Assembly (NCBI GenBank): GCA_963783235.1
Contig: CAWAMN010000002.1
Coordinates: 620,001-684,000, forward strand
Source of the DNA: Thiohalomonas sp963783235
GTDB taxonomy: Bacteria > Pseudomonadota > Gammaproteobacteria > Thiohalomonadales > Thiohalomonadaceae
Length of the DNA: 64,000 nt
Reading direction: 5' to 3'
Shown here: positions 18,951 to 27,908 of the stretch, one piece after another
Position numbering within the stretch: position 1 is the first letter of the stretch
Layout: the number at the start of each line of letters is the position of its first letter
Translations under genes and position numbers: made by a program
The notes under the pieces: model-generated
Told to the model about the DNA's origin: nothing
Databases searched by the model: none
The model's input: the letters and a program-made list of their open reading frames with translations, nothing else

Positions 18951-19637
18951 TCACCTTGATGGCACCACGGATAGAAGCCCCAGCCCCATCATCTTGCCGT
19001 GGCCGATACCGGTTTCCAAAACCTTCCTGAATCGCTCTACATCGTTTACCGTCAACAGTCCTTCGAACAGCGCCGAATAGACGCAGATCGCGTTGCCATC
19101 GCGTTGCCGACCGCGCAGCATTTGCTCTTGCGAGATGCGGAAATCGGCATAGGAACTGCCGTTGGGGCTGGCCAGAAACTCGAAGTAATCCGGCGTGCCG
19201 GATTCCGGCAACGTGAAGCCATGCCGTTCCCCCTGACGCGCCAACCATGCCCGCTGCGCATCGGGTTGAAACAGCCCCTGCCTCTTCCCCTGCACCGTCT
19301 TGCAGGGGTTGGCGCACAAGCGAAATTGGTATACCTGTCCAGTATCGAGTGAATCGAGCCTCAACCTTTGCGCGAGGTCGAGACCGGGATCGGCGTAGGC
19401 CAGCCAGTCGGAGGGAAGCCGCGTCCAATCAGGCGTCTCATGGGATTGAATCAGCACACGCGGCCTGCCTTCCCGATCCGTTTCCGGCTCCAACCGCCAC
19501 AACAGCGCACCTGGCGGGCATCGAATTTCCTCGGGAAAAAACGCCCGGCACAGGGTCGCGTGCATTTGATAAGGATCGGCCAGGTCGCGGCGCGCCTGCT
19601 TACTGCGAGGATTGAGGTGAATTCTATACAGGTACAT
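18951..19637 (-). CDS. cas6e: Cas6e (CasE/Cse3), pre-crRNA endoribonuclease
   Basis: 228 residues starting at ATG 19637 (MYLYRIHLNPRSKQARRD); upstream in-frame sequence belongs to cas5e, which it overlaps by 14 nt. Cas6e cleaves the repeat hairpin of the array transcript and stays bound to the crRNA 3' handle in Cascade. The expected catalytic histidine is H26 in YQMHATLCRAFF, matching His20 of the E. coli/Thermus family, and the C-terminal glycine-rich loop is present (GIGHGKMMGLGLLSVV). The hairpin-forming repeats of the adjacent array are its natural substrate. Downstream, instead of cas1, come 103 bp with a promoter and the yefM-yoeB pair. Confidence 0.95.
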   Translation of the reverse strand: MYLYRIHLNPRSKQARRDLADPYQMHATLCRAFFPEEIRCPPGALLWRLEPETDREGRPRVLIQSHETPDWTRLPSDWLAYADPGLDLAQRLRLDSLDTGQVYQFRLCANPCKTVQGKRQGLFQPDAQRAWLARQGERHGFTLPESGTPDYFEFLASPNGSSYADFRISQEQMLRGRQRDGNAICVYSALFEGLLTVNDVERFRKVLETGIGHGKMMGLGLLSVVPSR

Positions 19638-20331
19638 GACTGTCCTCCCGATGCAAATCCACCCAGTCCGAACGCACAAAACGCGAGCCGAAGCGCCGTT
19701 CTGCGAATGACGACAGAGGCTGATCCATCCGCAAGGCGCCGCTGCCATCCTGCGAATCCGTTGAGATCAGAAGCCGTTCGGGGATGGTTTCTCCATGGCG
19801 GGGCGTGCTGAGCCAGGGTCTGGAAGCGAGGGCAGGCAGGAGAGGCATATCGACGACACCGTCTTCCAGCCAGACTGGTTCGGACGGCACATAGGATTTG
19901 CGCCCCAATGCCGGCGGCCACACGGGGTTTCGCAACGCTGCGTGGGCGCGTTCCAGCAGGCGGCGATCCGGGCCTTCCAGACCGACCAGGAATATCGCGT
20001 CGGCAAGGTAATGACGCTGAGAGATCACACCATCTTTGGATGGCGTCCCGTCGGCGCGGATGATCCTGTCCGTGGCAGCGCATCCCGCTGTCTGGTAATC
20101 CCGCTTCAACACGCCGTGCCGATCATGGCGCACCCCCATCGTTAGCCGCGTCAGCGGTTCTAGGGGCTCTGGCTGGTCATCCCAATTTTCGCGGTCAATA
20201 CCCAGAGCTGCGGCCAGTAGGCCGATAACGCCAGACTTACTTGGCTCCTTGCCTGTATCACGCTGATCGAAACGGCTGGTCGTGCCCCAAGATTGCATCG
20301 GCCCCGCCAGTCGTAATAGCAGAGTGGGCAT
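19624..20331 (-). CDS. cas5e: Cas5e (CasD), Cascade subunit
   Basis: 235 residues. I choose ATG 20331 (MPTLLLRLAGPMQSWGTTSR) because GGGGGAG lies about six nt before it and the family begins with this LRLAGPMQSWG motif; an in-frame ATG at 20352 would overlap cas7e further. Cas5e caps the 5' handle of crRNA in Cascade. The conserved RPSKSGVIGLL-type segment appears as EPSKSGVIGLLAAALG. It is separated from the cas7e stop by only four bases and overlaps cas6e at its end, consistent with a single polycistronic message. Confidence 0.95.
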   Translation of the reverse strand: MPTLLLRLAGPMQSWGTTSRFDQRDTGKEPSKSGVIGLLAAALGIDRENWDDQPEPLEPLTRLTMGVRHDRHGVLKRDYQTAGCAATDRIIRADGTPSKDGVISQRHYLADAIFLVGLEGPDRRLLERAHAALRNPVWPPALGRKSYVPSEPVWLEDGVVDMPLLPALASRPWLSTPRHGETIPERLLISTDSQDGSGALRMDQPLSSFAERRFGSRFVRSDWVDLHREDSHVPV

Positions 20332-20335
20332 AACT

Positions 20336-21517
20336 TCACTCCCCCACGTCATTAAGCGCCGCTTTCAGTACATCGCTCAGCGAGTCTTTCTTAATGCCGA
20401 AGTCACCCAGGTCGGCGTTAGCGAGATTGAGCAAGAAGGTCTGGCACTTTCTCGGATAAGCCTTTTCGAGCGTGAGCGCCTTGCTAGCTAGCGCGGACGC
20501 CGAAATGCGTGTCAGCGATTCCCCCTTTTTTGAGCGAACCGCAGTCTCGAAGGCATTGGCGAGGTTGCGTGGTGCGCCGTTGTGACACACCGACACCGCT
20601 ACAAACTCGGGCGGATTGTGGGCAGCGAAACTGTTCTGCTTGCCCGTGGGTTCTGCCAGCGCAAAGCCTTCCAGGAAAATCCGCAAGCCCTTGGCGGCAA
20701 GCTCAGCGTCGCCTTGCAGATTGTCGACCAGCTTCTGCCAATCGACGGCGGCATATCGGTAGTAACAGGCGGAATTGAATTCGACCGTGCCCATCATATC
20801 CGCGCCCGCCGTGTCGTCCGGCTTAAGGTCGTCAACAGCCGTGTAGAAGTCGAATTCACGCTCGACGGCGTGGGTAGAAATCGCGTGCGCCACCTGACAA
20901 GCGGCGTTTTGGCTCTTCTCGGGCATGTCGGCAAGCATGCGGCCGAAAAGCGCTACATCGACGGCCTTTCCCCCGTTGAAGATAGCTTCAAGCTTCTCTT
21001 TCAATTCCTTTGGCGCACTGCTCGCGGCATCTTTCTTTGATTTGCCCTTTTTCTTCTTGCCATTTTCTTCGCTGCTATCAGCGTCCGCAGCATTTGCTCG
21101 AAGAATCTGCTCCCAATGTTCGTCAATAGTTCGCGCCAAAGCATTAACTTCCCTTTTACCCATAAAAAGAAGATATTGTGTTTTTTCAGGTGACTTTGTG
21201 TTCGCTGTTACCTTCACATACGAGAGAGCTATTCTCGTCTTCTCGATCGTTTCTTCAGAGTCGCGCTTGCTCGCTAACAATTCGGCAACAGCCGCATATA
21301 CGCGCTTAGTACGCACCGCCAGTTCGTCCGCGCCGAAAACGCCTTCGCACACTTTTTCGTCAAAAAACTTACGTATGGCGCGCTTTCCGCATTGGCTAGA
21401 CACGCGCGCACGACGAGTGCCCCCGAAGAAGGCGTCCTTGGGCGCACCAGTATCGTCACGATTGAGGTTGGAAGGAGCGAAGTTTTGTAGGACGTGAATT
21501 TCGATTAGGGTTTTCAT
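20336..21517 (-). CDS. cas7e: Cas7e (CasC/Cse4), Cascade backbone
   Basis: 393 residues. Cas7e forms the six-subunit crRNA-binding backbone of Cascade. The N-terminus (IEIHVLQNFAPSNLNRDDTG) and the QCGKRAIRKFF segment are diagnostic of the family. A lysine-rich low-complexity insert (EENGKKKKGKSKKDAASSAP, about residues 150-170) is longer than in E. coli CasC and probably lies in the exposed thumb or linker region. The start codon overlaps the cse2 stop (ATGA), and the A/T content in the middle of the gene is locally higher than in the flanking genes. Confidence 0.96.
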   Translation of the reverse strand: MKTLIEIHVLQNFAPSNLNRDDTGAPKDAFFGGTRRARVSSQCGKRAIRKFFDEKVCEGVFGADELAVRTKRVYAAVAELLASKRDSEETIEKTRIALSYVKVTANTKSPEKTQYLLFMGKREVNALARTIDEHWEQILRANAADADSSEENGKKKKGKSKKDAASSAPKELKEKLEAIFNGGKAVDVALFGRMLADMPEKSQNAACQVAHAISTHAVEREFDFYTAVDDLKPDDTAGADMMGTVEFNSACYYRYAAVDWQKLVDNLQGDAELAAKGLRIFLEGFALAEPTGKQNSFAAHNPPEFVAVSVCHNGAPRNLANAFETAVRSKKGESLTRISASALASKALTLEKAYPRKCQTFLLNLANADLGDFGIKKDSLSDVLKAALNDVGE

Positions 21518-22032
21518 TCGGCGATCTCCATTTCGGCTTCCGCATTGTTCTTAGAAATTGGATTGAGAGTGCGATAAAAATCGCGGGCCCAGGCGTTCTG
21601 GGTGCGTTTGTCGTCAAAATTCCAGCACAGCAGGTCGTTCAGCAAGGCATCGAAGTCGATGGGCTGTTCGCCTAGCAGCGCGACCATTTGGCGCAGGCGA
21701 TGCGGAAGTTGCTCACGGTCGGAGTCCAGCAGGCTAATAAAGCGCCGCTCGGTGCTCGCAGAGTCATTTTTAAGGTGATGGGCCGCGCACGCGCGGGCCA
21801 GGGGCGTTGCGAGACCCGTGCGCCCTTCACGCCAATGCGCGGCCCACAGCGCGGCGACGAGGTAATGCATGTCTCTACGCCAGCCCTCTTCCGCGCCTTT
21901 CAGAAAAGGCTCAACGTAGGGAAAGGCTGGAATGTGCTGCCCGGGGGCGAAGGCGAGACTGCGGCGCAATACAGCCTTGGCCTTACTATCCACCTCGTTC
22001 AACTGTTCCAGCCACGCGATGAGTCCGCTCAT
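21514..22032 (-). CDS. cse2: Cse2 (CasB), Cascade small subunit
   Basis: 172 residues, the usual size. Cse2 dimerises along the Cascade belly and stabilises the displaced DNA strand. Family features seen are the helical N-terminus, RRSLAFAPGQHIPAFPYVEP (RR-N-A region), and the late FDALLNDLLCWNFDDKRTQN followed by WARDFYR. It overlaps both neighbours by four bases (ATGA), so cse1-cse2-cas7e should be translationally coupled. Nothing is missing or unusual. Confidence 0.94.
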   Translation of the reverse strand: MSGLIAWLEQLNEVDSKAKAVLRRSLAFAPGQHIPAFPYVEPFLKGAEEGWRRDMHYLVAALWAAHWREGRTGLATPLARACAAHHLKNDSASTERRFISLLDSDREQLPHRLRQMVALLGEQPIDFDALLNDLLCWNFDDKRTQNAWARDFYRTLNPISKNNAEAEMEIAE

Positions 22033-23561
22033 GCCGTCTTCTCCTGCGGGTTGCGATGCGATTCGTATTTCTGAATTTCTTCGTTCAGTAACTTAAACTG
22101 CTTGCCGATGACACCTTCGGCTCGAACCAGCGCCCGGATCGCCCAAGTGTCGCCACTCGAAACGGAGGCGGCGTGCTGTGTCCAGGCGCTGCGTAGAGCC
22201 GCCCGCACGGCTTTCAGCCAACCCCTGCGGATATCGTCTGGATCGCGTTCCAGCGTGTAGCTTTGCAACGTGTGATGGAACGCGGCCTCCAACTGGGACC
22301 AATAGCTGCCGCTGACTGACATTTGTTCGATGAATTTGCCGATGTCCTTACTGTCTGGATCACGCTCGCCGCGGCTCAAGAGGTCGCGGGCGAATTTCCG
22401 GCAGGCTCGCCATAGCGCTTGCTGGGTTTCCTCTGCATCGCTGAGGAGCTGGCGGATTTCGGTTCGGATTGAGCGGTCGCTTAGCAAGGCTTGCGGCAAA
22501 ATGAAGCGTTCCATACGCCAATACTCGATCTTGGCCTTGTTGTTGGCCTGCCCAAGCACCATGACCGAATGCGGGAAACGCTCGCGCGCGAAGCTCGTAA
22601 GCGCGGCTGCATGCTCGATCACACCCGGTGCAAGACCCACGTCGCCCGGCAGCAAAGAGTCGAAATCACGCCACAGGCCGCGCTCTTTGAACTGCATCGG
22701 CACGCGGCCCTTGTCCTTGTCTACGCGGTAAGCCAGCATGGGGTCGAGGCTGTCTTTTGAGGCATTCTCCACCCCGGAGGCGAAAGCCAGAGAGTTCACG
22801 TTGCCAGCCTCACCGCGGCGCAATCGGATCGAACGGGTTCGCCAAGTGTAACGGTCGGCGAACCCGCCGATAGCACGCTTAACGCCGGCTTTCAGGCTGG
22901 CCAGTGAGTCGGCGCTTCGCTCCCAGATTGGAAGATCCTGGGGAAGTACCTCCCCGTTTTGTGGGACAAGGCACAAGAGCAGCGTGTCCTCAAGCGTGCG
23001 TCCGAGCGGCACGACCATGGCCGCCGTAGCCGACGGCGCGGTGCCGGTGTGCGATAGTTCGCTTTTGCCCGCGCTCACCGAAAAAGTCTGGGTCGCCAAC
23101 ATCCAGCGGATCGCCGCGCTGGCGGGCACTGCGTCCGGGCGAGCAATGTTGATGTGATCGAACAACACTTTGGCGTTGTCGGCATTGTGCTCGGCGGCAA
23201 GCGTCGTCCAGGCACGCCAGGTTTTGGGCTCAAAATCGGGGATCTGCCCAAAAGGATATTTCTCATCGAACAACCAGAACCGATCCCGCCAGTGATCCAG
23301 ATAGGCGGCTATCTTCCCTACAGGCATGCCAGACTTGAACCAACCCTTGGCCTGATCGATGTCTGTCGGACCTTCCAAGGCGCGATAGAGCACCGCCAGC
23401 AGGAAGCGATGCAGTGCGGCGATGACCAGCGGTGACGGGTTTTCGATGACCGCGATTTTCTTCGCCTGCATCAGGGTGTCTTGGAGGTTTAGTTCCGAGC
23501 GCGTTCCGTCTGGGAAACGTACGGGAATCCAGGGTTCATCGATTAGGTTGAATCGGCTCAT
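22029..23561 (-). CDS. cse1: Cse1 (CasA/Cas8e), Cascade large subunit
   Basis: 510 residues from ATG 23561 (MSRFNLIDEPWIPVRFPDGT), a start shared by the family and overlapping the cas3 stop as ATGA; the longer in-frame start lies inside cas3 and is rejected. Cas8e recognises the PAM and recruits Cas3. The N-terminal domain contains the conserved LIDEPWIPV and KYPFGQIPDF motifs, and the C-terminal four-helix bundle is present (ALRSAWTQHAASVSSGDTWA, about 450-470). No frameshift or truncation is seen. Together with cse2, cas7e, cas5e and cas6e this completes a type I-E Cascade. Confidence 0.96.
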   Translation of the reverse strand: MSRFNLIDEPWIPVRFPDGTRSELNLQDTLMQAKKIAVIENPSPLVIAALHRFLLAVLYRALEGPTDIDQAKGWFKSGMPVGKIAAYLDHWRDRFWLFDEKYPFGQIPDFEPKTWRAWTTLAAEHNADNAKVLFDHINIARPDAVPASAAIRWMLATQTFSVSAGKSELSHTGTAPSATAAMVVPLGRTLEDTLLLCLVPQNGEVLPQDLPIWERSADSLASLKAGVKRAIGGFADRYTWRTRSIRLRRGEAGNVNSLAFASGVENASKDSLDPMLAYRVDKDKGRVPMQFKERGLWRDFDSLLPGDVGLAPGVIEHAAALTSFARERFPHSVMVLGQANNKAKIEYWRMERFILPQALLSDRSIRTEIRQLLSDAEETQQALWRACRKFARDLLSRGERDPDSKDIGKFIEQMSVSGSYWSQLEAAFHHTLQSYTLERDPDDIRRGWLKAVRAALRSAWTQHAASVSSGDTWAIRALVRAEGVIGKQFKLLNEEIQKYESHRNPQEKTA

Positions 23562-26227
23562 TCTGTTTCCTTTTGGTGGTAAACCAGTCCTAGTTCGTCC
23601 GAGAGCTGGACGCGGGAATCTTCGATCCAGCGGGCCTCGGCATCCAATTCCAGCGGGTACGCGTTTCGTAGCAGCGCGCTCTGCCTCCAACCCTCCGGCA
23701 CGCCTTTGGCTTGTAGTCGCTTAACAACGCCCTTGCGCGCGAGGTTCATGGCGCGCTGGAACCAGGCTTTGGCCTGCGCGAAATCCGGCGTGGACACAGC
23801 ATTGTAATCGTCGTATTCCCATAGAGGGATCGCGACAACAGAATCCTCGCCCAACCGGGTTCTAACCTTAAGGCTCGTGTGTACGCCGGGCTCGTCATCG
23901 TCATACAGCGTGAAGCGCGCGCCGGTCTTCCATGATGCGTCGTCTGGCAAGCCGATTATGATCTGATTCGCTGCGCCGATTTGGGCATATTCAGTGCCCA
24001 AGGCATCCTGCATGGCACGGTCCAGGCGCGCTTCCAAAGATTCTTCGACTTGGGTTTCTTCCTCGTAGACGGCCGCCACCAGCGACTCGATCTCGTTCGG
24101 CAATTGCAGGGTGGTTTTTCCGCGCAGCAGGCTGCGGGTTCTTAGCAGCACGTCTTCGCGGTACACCGCGTTCCACCACAGCGGCTTACCAAATGAGGTC
24201 GGAGGGTCTTCCTCCAACCCAGCGACGACCAGGATCGGTGCGGCCAGCGGACGCACGCTACGCTTGTGACGCCACAGCCGGCCGGCTCGTTGCAACAAAA
24301 GGTCGATCGGTGCCAAGTCGGTAGCGATTAGATCGAAATCGAGGTCCAAACTTTGCTCGGCAACCTGGGTGGCGATGAGTATTTTTTTCCCACTTCGCTC
24401 GCCTGACTCGCCGTTATCGGGTGGACCGAAGAGCTTGAGTATCACGTCCTCGCGCCGTTGCCGGGCCTCGGCGGGAAAGCGCGCGTGAAAGAGATAGACA
24501 TCGGTGCCGTCGGGCAAACGTTTACCGACCGGCTCGCCGTCGATCAGTAGCAACTCGCCAACACCATACTGTTGATATAAATCCTGCGCGCGCTGTACGG
24601 TGTTGAGCAGCACGAGCGCGTGGCCACCGTTAGTCAGATGCGCGTCGAGCGCGGCTTGGATGGCCGGAAGGTTGGCGGTGGTCGCTTGAATACTGAGAGA
24701 CAATCGGCGCTCCGGATCGGCCTCAAAACCGATGGACCGCACTTCCTCACCAGGCTGATAGACCGACAGTCGTGGATATTTAGCCTCGTCGTCTGGCGGC
24801 CTGGCGTCGGTCAGTTCCGCAAGCCGGCGTCGAATCTGCGGCGGCAGGGTTGCCGATAGCAGCACCACCGACGAGCCGAGCGCCAGCAGCCAACGTAGGA
24901 GGCGAAGCAGCAGCGTACCGGTGTAGGCATCATAGGCATGGATTTCATCGAATATGACGACACGGTTTGCCAGTCCCCACAGACGCACGAACTGGTGCCG
25001 TACCGGCAGGATGGTCAGAAGCGCCTGATCGATAGTGCCGACGCCGTATTCAGAAAGCAACGCGCGCTTTTTGTTGGTAAACCATTCGCCCGCGCGCACT
25101 TCTCCTCCCTTCCTTCTATCGTAAATGCCATCAAGTTTGAGCTGCTGGTAATCGTCGTTGAGCAGCGCACCGCCATGCAGGAGTTGCAGGTCAATCGGCC
25201 GGTCATAATGCAGGTCGCGCAGGAACTTCAGTACACGGCGAAACATCGCGTTGCCCGTGGCCTTGGTCGGTAATGCGACATAGAGGCCACGATGCCCGAG
25301 CCGCCGCTGCAATTCCAGATGGGCGTAGAGCGCCGCTTCGGTCTTGCCTTCGCCCATGGGCGCCTCAACCAAGAGGATGGCAGGCCGATCGATAGTCTGA
25401 AGCACATCGACCATAGCATGCTGCAAGGGCCGCGGCGCGAAGCCGAACACGGCGGCGAACGCGCGGGGGCTTTGGGTCAGCGGCAGACGTGGCAACCAAC
25501 CCATCAGGTCCAGCGCGCCCTCGGCGTTTTGCTCGCGGCGATTCGTGAACCAACTGGCCAGATCGTCACAATCCTCCGGCGCGCCGAACGAAAAAAATGC
25601 CTCATTTGAGCCGATCCAGTCAGCGAAGCTGGTAAGTCCGGCGAGCAACATGAATTCGGGGCCGCTGAACGTGGTCTTGACCGGCGGCTCGCCGGGCGCG
25701 AAGACACCAATCAGTGCTTCGAAGATGGCTTTGCGGGCTCGATGCCATTCGGGCTTGCCAAGCGTGCGCCTGAACGGATTGTCCTCGATATCCTGAAGCG
25801 TCGCAGGGCTTGCGCGCTCTCCGTGATGGCAGCCCACCGCATCCGCAGCCATTTTTGCTGTTTCTTCCGGCCAACCGCGTTCGAGCAGCAGATCCCGGAG
25901 CTCGATCTGGCTGACAAAGGCGTGGTTGACCGTGGTGTCCGGACTCGGGCCGACGTCCAACCCGGAAAGATTCTTCCACTTACACTGAAACCCCGGACAG
26001 CCTTTCCCCAAATCGTGGCAGGCGATCAGCAATAGGAGCCAAGGACGGGCAGCCACCCAGGGAAACCCCAGAACTGCCGCGAGCTGCTGGCGTGTGCGCT
26101 TGGGTTCGCGACTCAGGATCAGGTCAGCACACGCAGCTACATCAATGAGATGGAGAATTAGCGGTTGCCACTTCGCACCCCCGTCCTTGGGTGTCTTCGC
26201 CCATAAATTTCCTAATTCGGTGGTCAC
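23558..26227 (-). CDS. cas3: Cas3 HD nuclease-helicase
   Basis: 889 residues from a GTG start at 26227, overlapping the upstream HD fragment by four bases (GTGA). Cas3 is recruited by target-bound Cascade and unwinds and degrades the DNA. HD-domain metal ligands are visible: H26 (LILHLIDV), H71-D72 (ACHDLGKG), H134-H135 (CHHGE) and D203 (SFADWIG). The SF2 helicase has Walker A APMGEGKT (about 289-296), motif II DEIH (427-430), SATLPP (motif III) and the C-terminal QRAGRLWRH (motif VI). Everything needed for interference is present. Its N-terminus lacks the YRYWGK-type opening carried by the truncated homologue immediately upstream. Confidence 0.96.
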   Translation of the reverse strand: MTTELGNLWAKTPKDGGAKWQPLILHLIDVAACADLILSREPKRTRQQLAAVLGFPWVAARPWLLLLIACHDLGKGCPGFQCKWKNLSGLDVGPSPDTTVNHAFVSQIELRDLLLERGWPEETAKMAADAVGCHHGERASPATLQDIEDNPFRRTLGKPEWHRARKAIFEALIGVFAPGEPPVKTTFSGPEFMLLAGLTSFADWIGSNEAFFSFGAPEDCDDLASWFTNRREQNAEGALDLMGWLPRLPLTQSPRAFAAVFGFAPRPLQHAMVDVLQTIDRPAILLVEAPMGEGKTEAALYAHLELQRRLGHRGLYVALPTKATGNAMFRRVLKFLRDLHYDRPIDLQLLHGGALLNDDYQQLKLDGIYDRRKGGEVRAGEWFTNKKRALLSEYGVGTIDQALLTILPVRHQFVRLWGLANRVVIFDEIHAYDAYTGTLLLRLLRWLLALGSSVVLLSATLPPQIRRRLAELTDARPPDDEAKYPRLSVYQPGEEVRSIGFEADPERRLSLSIQATTANLPAIQAALDAHLTNGGHALVLLNTVQRAQDLYQQYGVGELLLIDGEPVGKRLPDGTDVYLFHARFPAEARQRREDVILKLFGPPDNGESGERSGKKILIATQVAEQSLDLDFDLIATDLAPIDLLLQRAGRLWRHKRSVRPLAAPILVVAGLEEDPPTSFGKPLWWNAVYREDVLLRTRSLLRGKTTLQLPNEIESLVAAVYEEETQVEESLEARLDRAMQDALGTEYAQIGAANQIIIGLPDDASWKTGARFTLYDDDEPGVHTSLKVRTRLGEDSVVAIPLWEYDDYNAVSTPDFAQAKAWFQRAMNLARKGVVKRLQAKGVPEGWRQSALLRNAYPLELDAEARWIEDSRVQLSDELGLVYHQKETE

Positions 26228-26640
26228 GACTTCTCACCCATTAGTCTTGCCAGTCCCTCATTTACCTCTCCCATTCCGAATGCACTATTCCAAAATATCC
26301 TACTGAACAAATGGGCAAGAGATTCGTTACACAACTGATAGACGCACTGCCCCCGATAAAGACCCAGTACAGACGCTAGGTTTGGTGCCTGATTTTGAAG
26401 CGCTCGGGAACATTTTCTAACATCATGGAGCATCAGACAGAAGACAAACCACTTACGCAACCAGTCGGACGTAACCTTGAGCTGCCCTGCCACCCTACGG
26501 CATAGCGCTCGCTTCGGGTGCAACAACACCCACCCCACAGCCGCCACGTCAAGGCAGTGGTAAGACAGCAGATGATACCCGCCATCCTCGGAGGTTTTAC
26601 CCCAATACCGATAGTAGCTGTGATGGCTGGTTTCGCTCAT
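26224..26640 (-). CDS. Truncated second Cas3 HD domain (cas3'' fragment)
   Basis: 138 residues. The opening (YYRYWGKTSEDGGYHLLSYH, then CLDVAAVGWVLL) and LRKWFVFCLMLHDVRKCSRA are those of the N-terminal HD domain of a different branch of type I Cas3 proteins. The first histidine (H28) and the HD pair (H72-D73) are kept, but the usual HDLGKF is HDVRKC, and homology ends near residue 100, before the later HD histidines. The stop overlaps the GTG of cas3. It may be the stump of an older cas3 replaced by the present one, or a small retained protein translated with cas3; without the remaining metal ligands nuclease activity is unlikely. Confidence 0.75.
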   Translation of the reverse strand: MSETSHHSYYRYWGKTSEDGGYHLLSYHCLDVAAVGWVLLHPKRALCRRVAGQLKVTSDWLRKWFVFCLMLHDVRKCSRALQNQAPNLASVLGLYRGQCVYQLCNESLAHLFSRIFWNSAFGMGEVNEGLARLMGEKS

Positions 26641-26737
26641 CGGTGTACTCGTCCACTCCGGGAGCGGATCCCTTGCCGATTTGTCATCGCGGGATGTTCT
26701 CCAAGTCGATCCATAGCTTGCATGTTTTTTGGCTTTT

Positions 26738-26761
26738 TCGCCCGGAGGGCCGGGCTCCTAC
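26738..26761. repeat. REP-like hairpin in the cas3 upstream region
   Basis: Minus-strand GTAGGAGCCCGGCCCTCCGG followed by GCGA. It has the same GTAGGAG-hairpin-CGA plan as the repeats at 33775-34468 and 36429-36495, with a different stem. It lies in the 184-bp space between the HD fragment and the WYL regulator gene, which must also hold the cas operon promoter; I could not identify that promoter confidently. Confidence 0.45.
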
Positions 26762-26824
26762 GGTTCGTTTTACCAGTCGGCAGGGTCACAGGCTGACCCC
26801 ACTGAAAATATTTCGAACTTTTCA

Positions 26825-27790
26825 TTAACTCTCGTACCGCGCCGCGGCTTCACGAATGCGGTTCGCCACGGCGTGCCGCAGTGATTCGGGTGCGAGTACT
26901 TCGACATCGGGGCCGTATTTGAGGATTTCCATGACCAGCTCCCGCTCATCGGAATACGGCAGTTTCAGTTCGTAGTTGTCACCCTTCCATTCGCCGACCT
27001 GGTTTGGGTGCCAGGTTTCATCGGCTACCCAGCGGGCGCGTTGGGCGGTGAAGCGAAGTATGGCGTGCTGGTTTGCCTCTCCGGTAAAGATGCCGTAGCT
27101 GTCTCCAAGGAAATGGTCGAGGTCGGATTCAGGCAGAGTTCGGTATGACTCCTCGCTAACATCGGCGCGAAGGATCCGATCAAGAGCGAAGGTGCGCAGG
27201 GCATCCGCCTTATCGCACCACGCCACCACGAACCAGTTGTCGCGGTAATGGATCAGTCGTTGAGGATGGATGGGGCGATGAGTCGGGGTGCCGCGTCCAC
27301 GGCCGTGGTATTCGATGTCGAGTGCTTTTCCGTCGAGTGTAGCGCCGGCCACTTTACCGAAGATATGGTTGTCGGCGGGTCGGTTGCCGATGGGTTGCAG
27401 GCGTATGCGCTGGGCGACTGTTTCGCTTTTGTGGCCGCTGGTTTCCAGCAGCTGCCGGATGCGCAGCTTCAGGGGGCCAAGATGAGGGGCGAGCAGTCCG
27501 GGTCGGACACTCTCCAGGAGTTGTTCGCTGGCGAGAAGGGCGTGGAGTTCGGAGTCGTTGAACCAGAGGCCGGGAAGTTCGAATTCGGGGGCATTCGGGT
27601 CGTAGTAGCAGCCGCTACCGTCGCGGGCGCAGTCGATGGGAGCGCCCATGAAATCCCGCATGTAGCGCAAATCCCGCTTGACGGTCGACTCCGATACCTC
27701 AAGCTCTTCCTGGATTGACGGGATGGGAATACGTACACGGCGTCCCTTGAGCAGGCGGTGGATACGAAACAGGCGTTCGGCGGGATTCAT
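26825..27790 (-). CDS. WYL-domain transcriptional regulator
   Basis: 321 residues with a winged helix-turn-helix at the N-terminus (about 1-60; IQEELEVSESTVKRDLRYMR is the recognition helix region). A WYL domain follows (about 140-230; HPQRLIHYRDNWFVVAWCDK) and a WCX-type C-terminal extension (about 245-318). WYL proteins sense ligands, often nucleic acids or nucleotides, and regulators of this type are repeatedly found beside CRISPR-Cas and other defence loci. It is encoded on the same strand 184 bp upstream of the HD-fragment/cas3 genes, so it is the obvious candidate regulator of this cas operon; this is inference from position. ATG 27790 has a short AAGGA immediately upstream. Confidence 0.9.
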   Translation of the reverse strand: MNPAERLFRIHRLLKGRRVRIPIPSIQEELEVSESTVKRDLRYMRDFMGAPIDCARDGSGCYYDPNAPEFELPGLWFNDSELHALLASEQLLESVRPGLLAPHLGPLKLRIRQLLETSGHKSETVAQRIRLQPIGNRPADNHIFGKVAGATLDGKALDIEYHGRGRGTPTHRPIHPQRLIHYRDNWFVVAWCDKADALRTFALDRILRADVSEESYRTLPESDLDHFLGDSYGIFTGEANQHAILRFTAQRARWVADETWHPNQVGEWKGDNYELKLPYSDERELVMEILKYGPDVEVLAPESLRHAVANRIREAAARYES

Positions 27791-27908
27791 TCCTTGTTGG
27801 CGTCCGTTGCTACGGCCGAATCATTGTGACGGGTTGGAGGCAGATTGCAAAATCCGACAAGATGCCGCTTCTTCTGCAGTCCGCACAACAGACCGCCCGA
27901 TTTGAACA

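Noticed and set aside
18904..19428. 174-residue minus ORF overlapping cas6e
   Set aside because: Shadow frame of cas6e, which has catalytic motifs.
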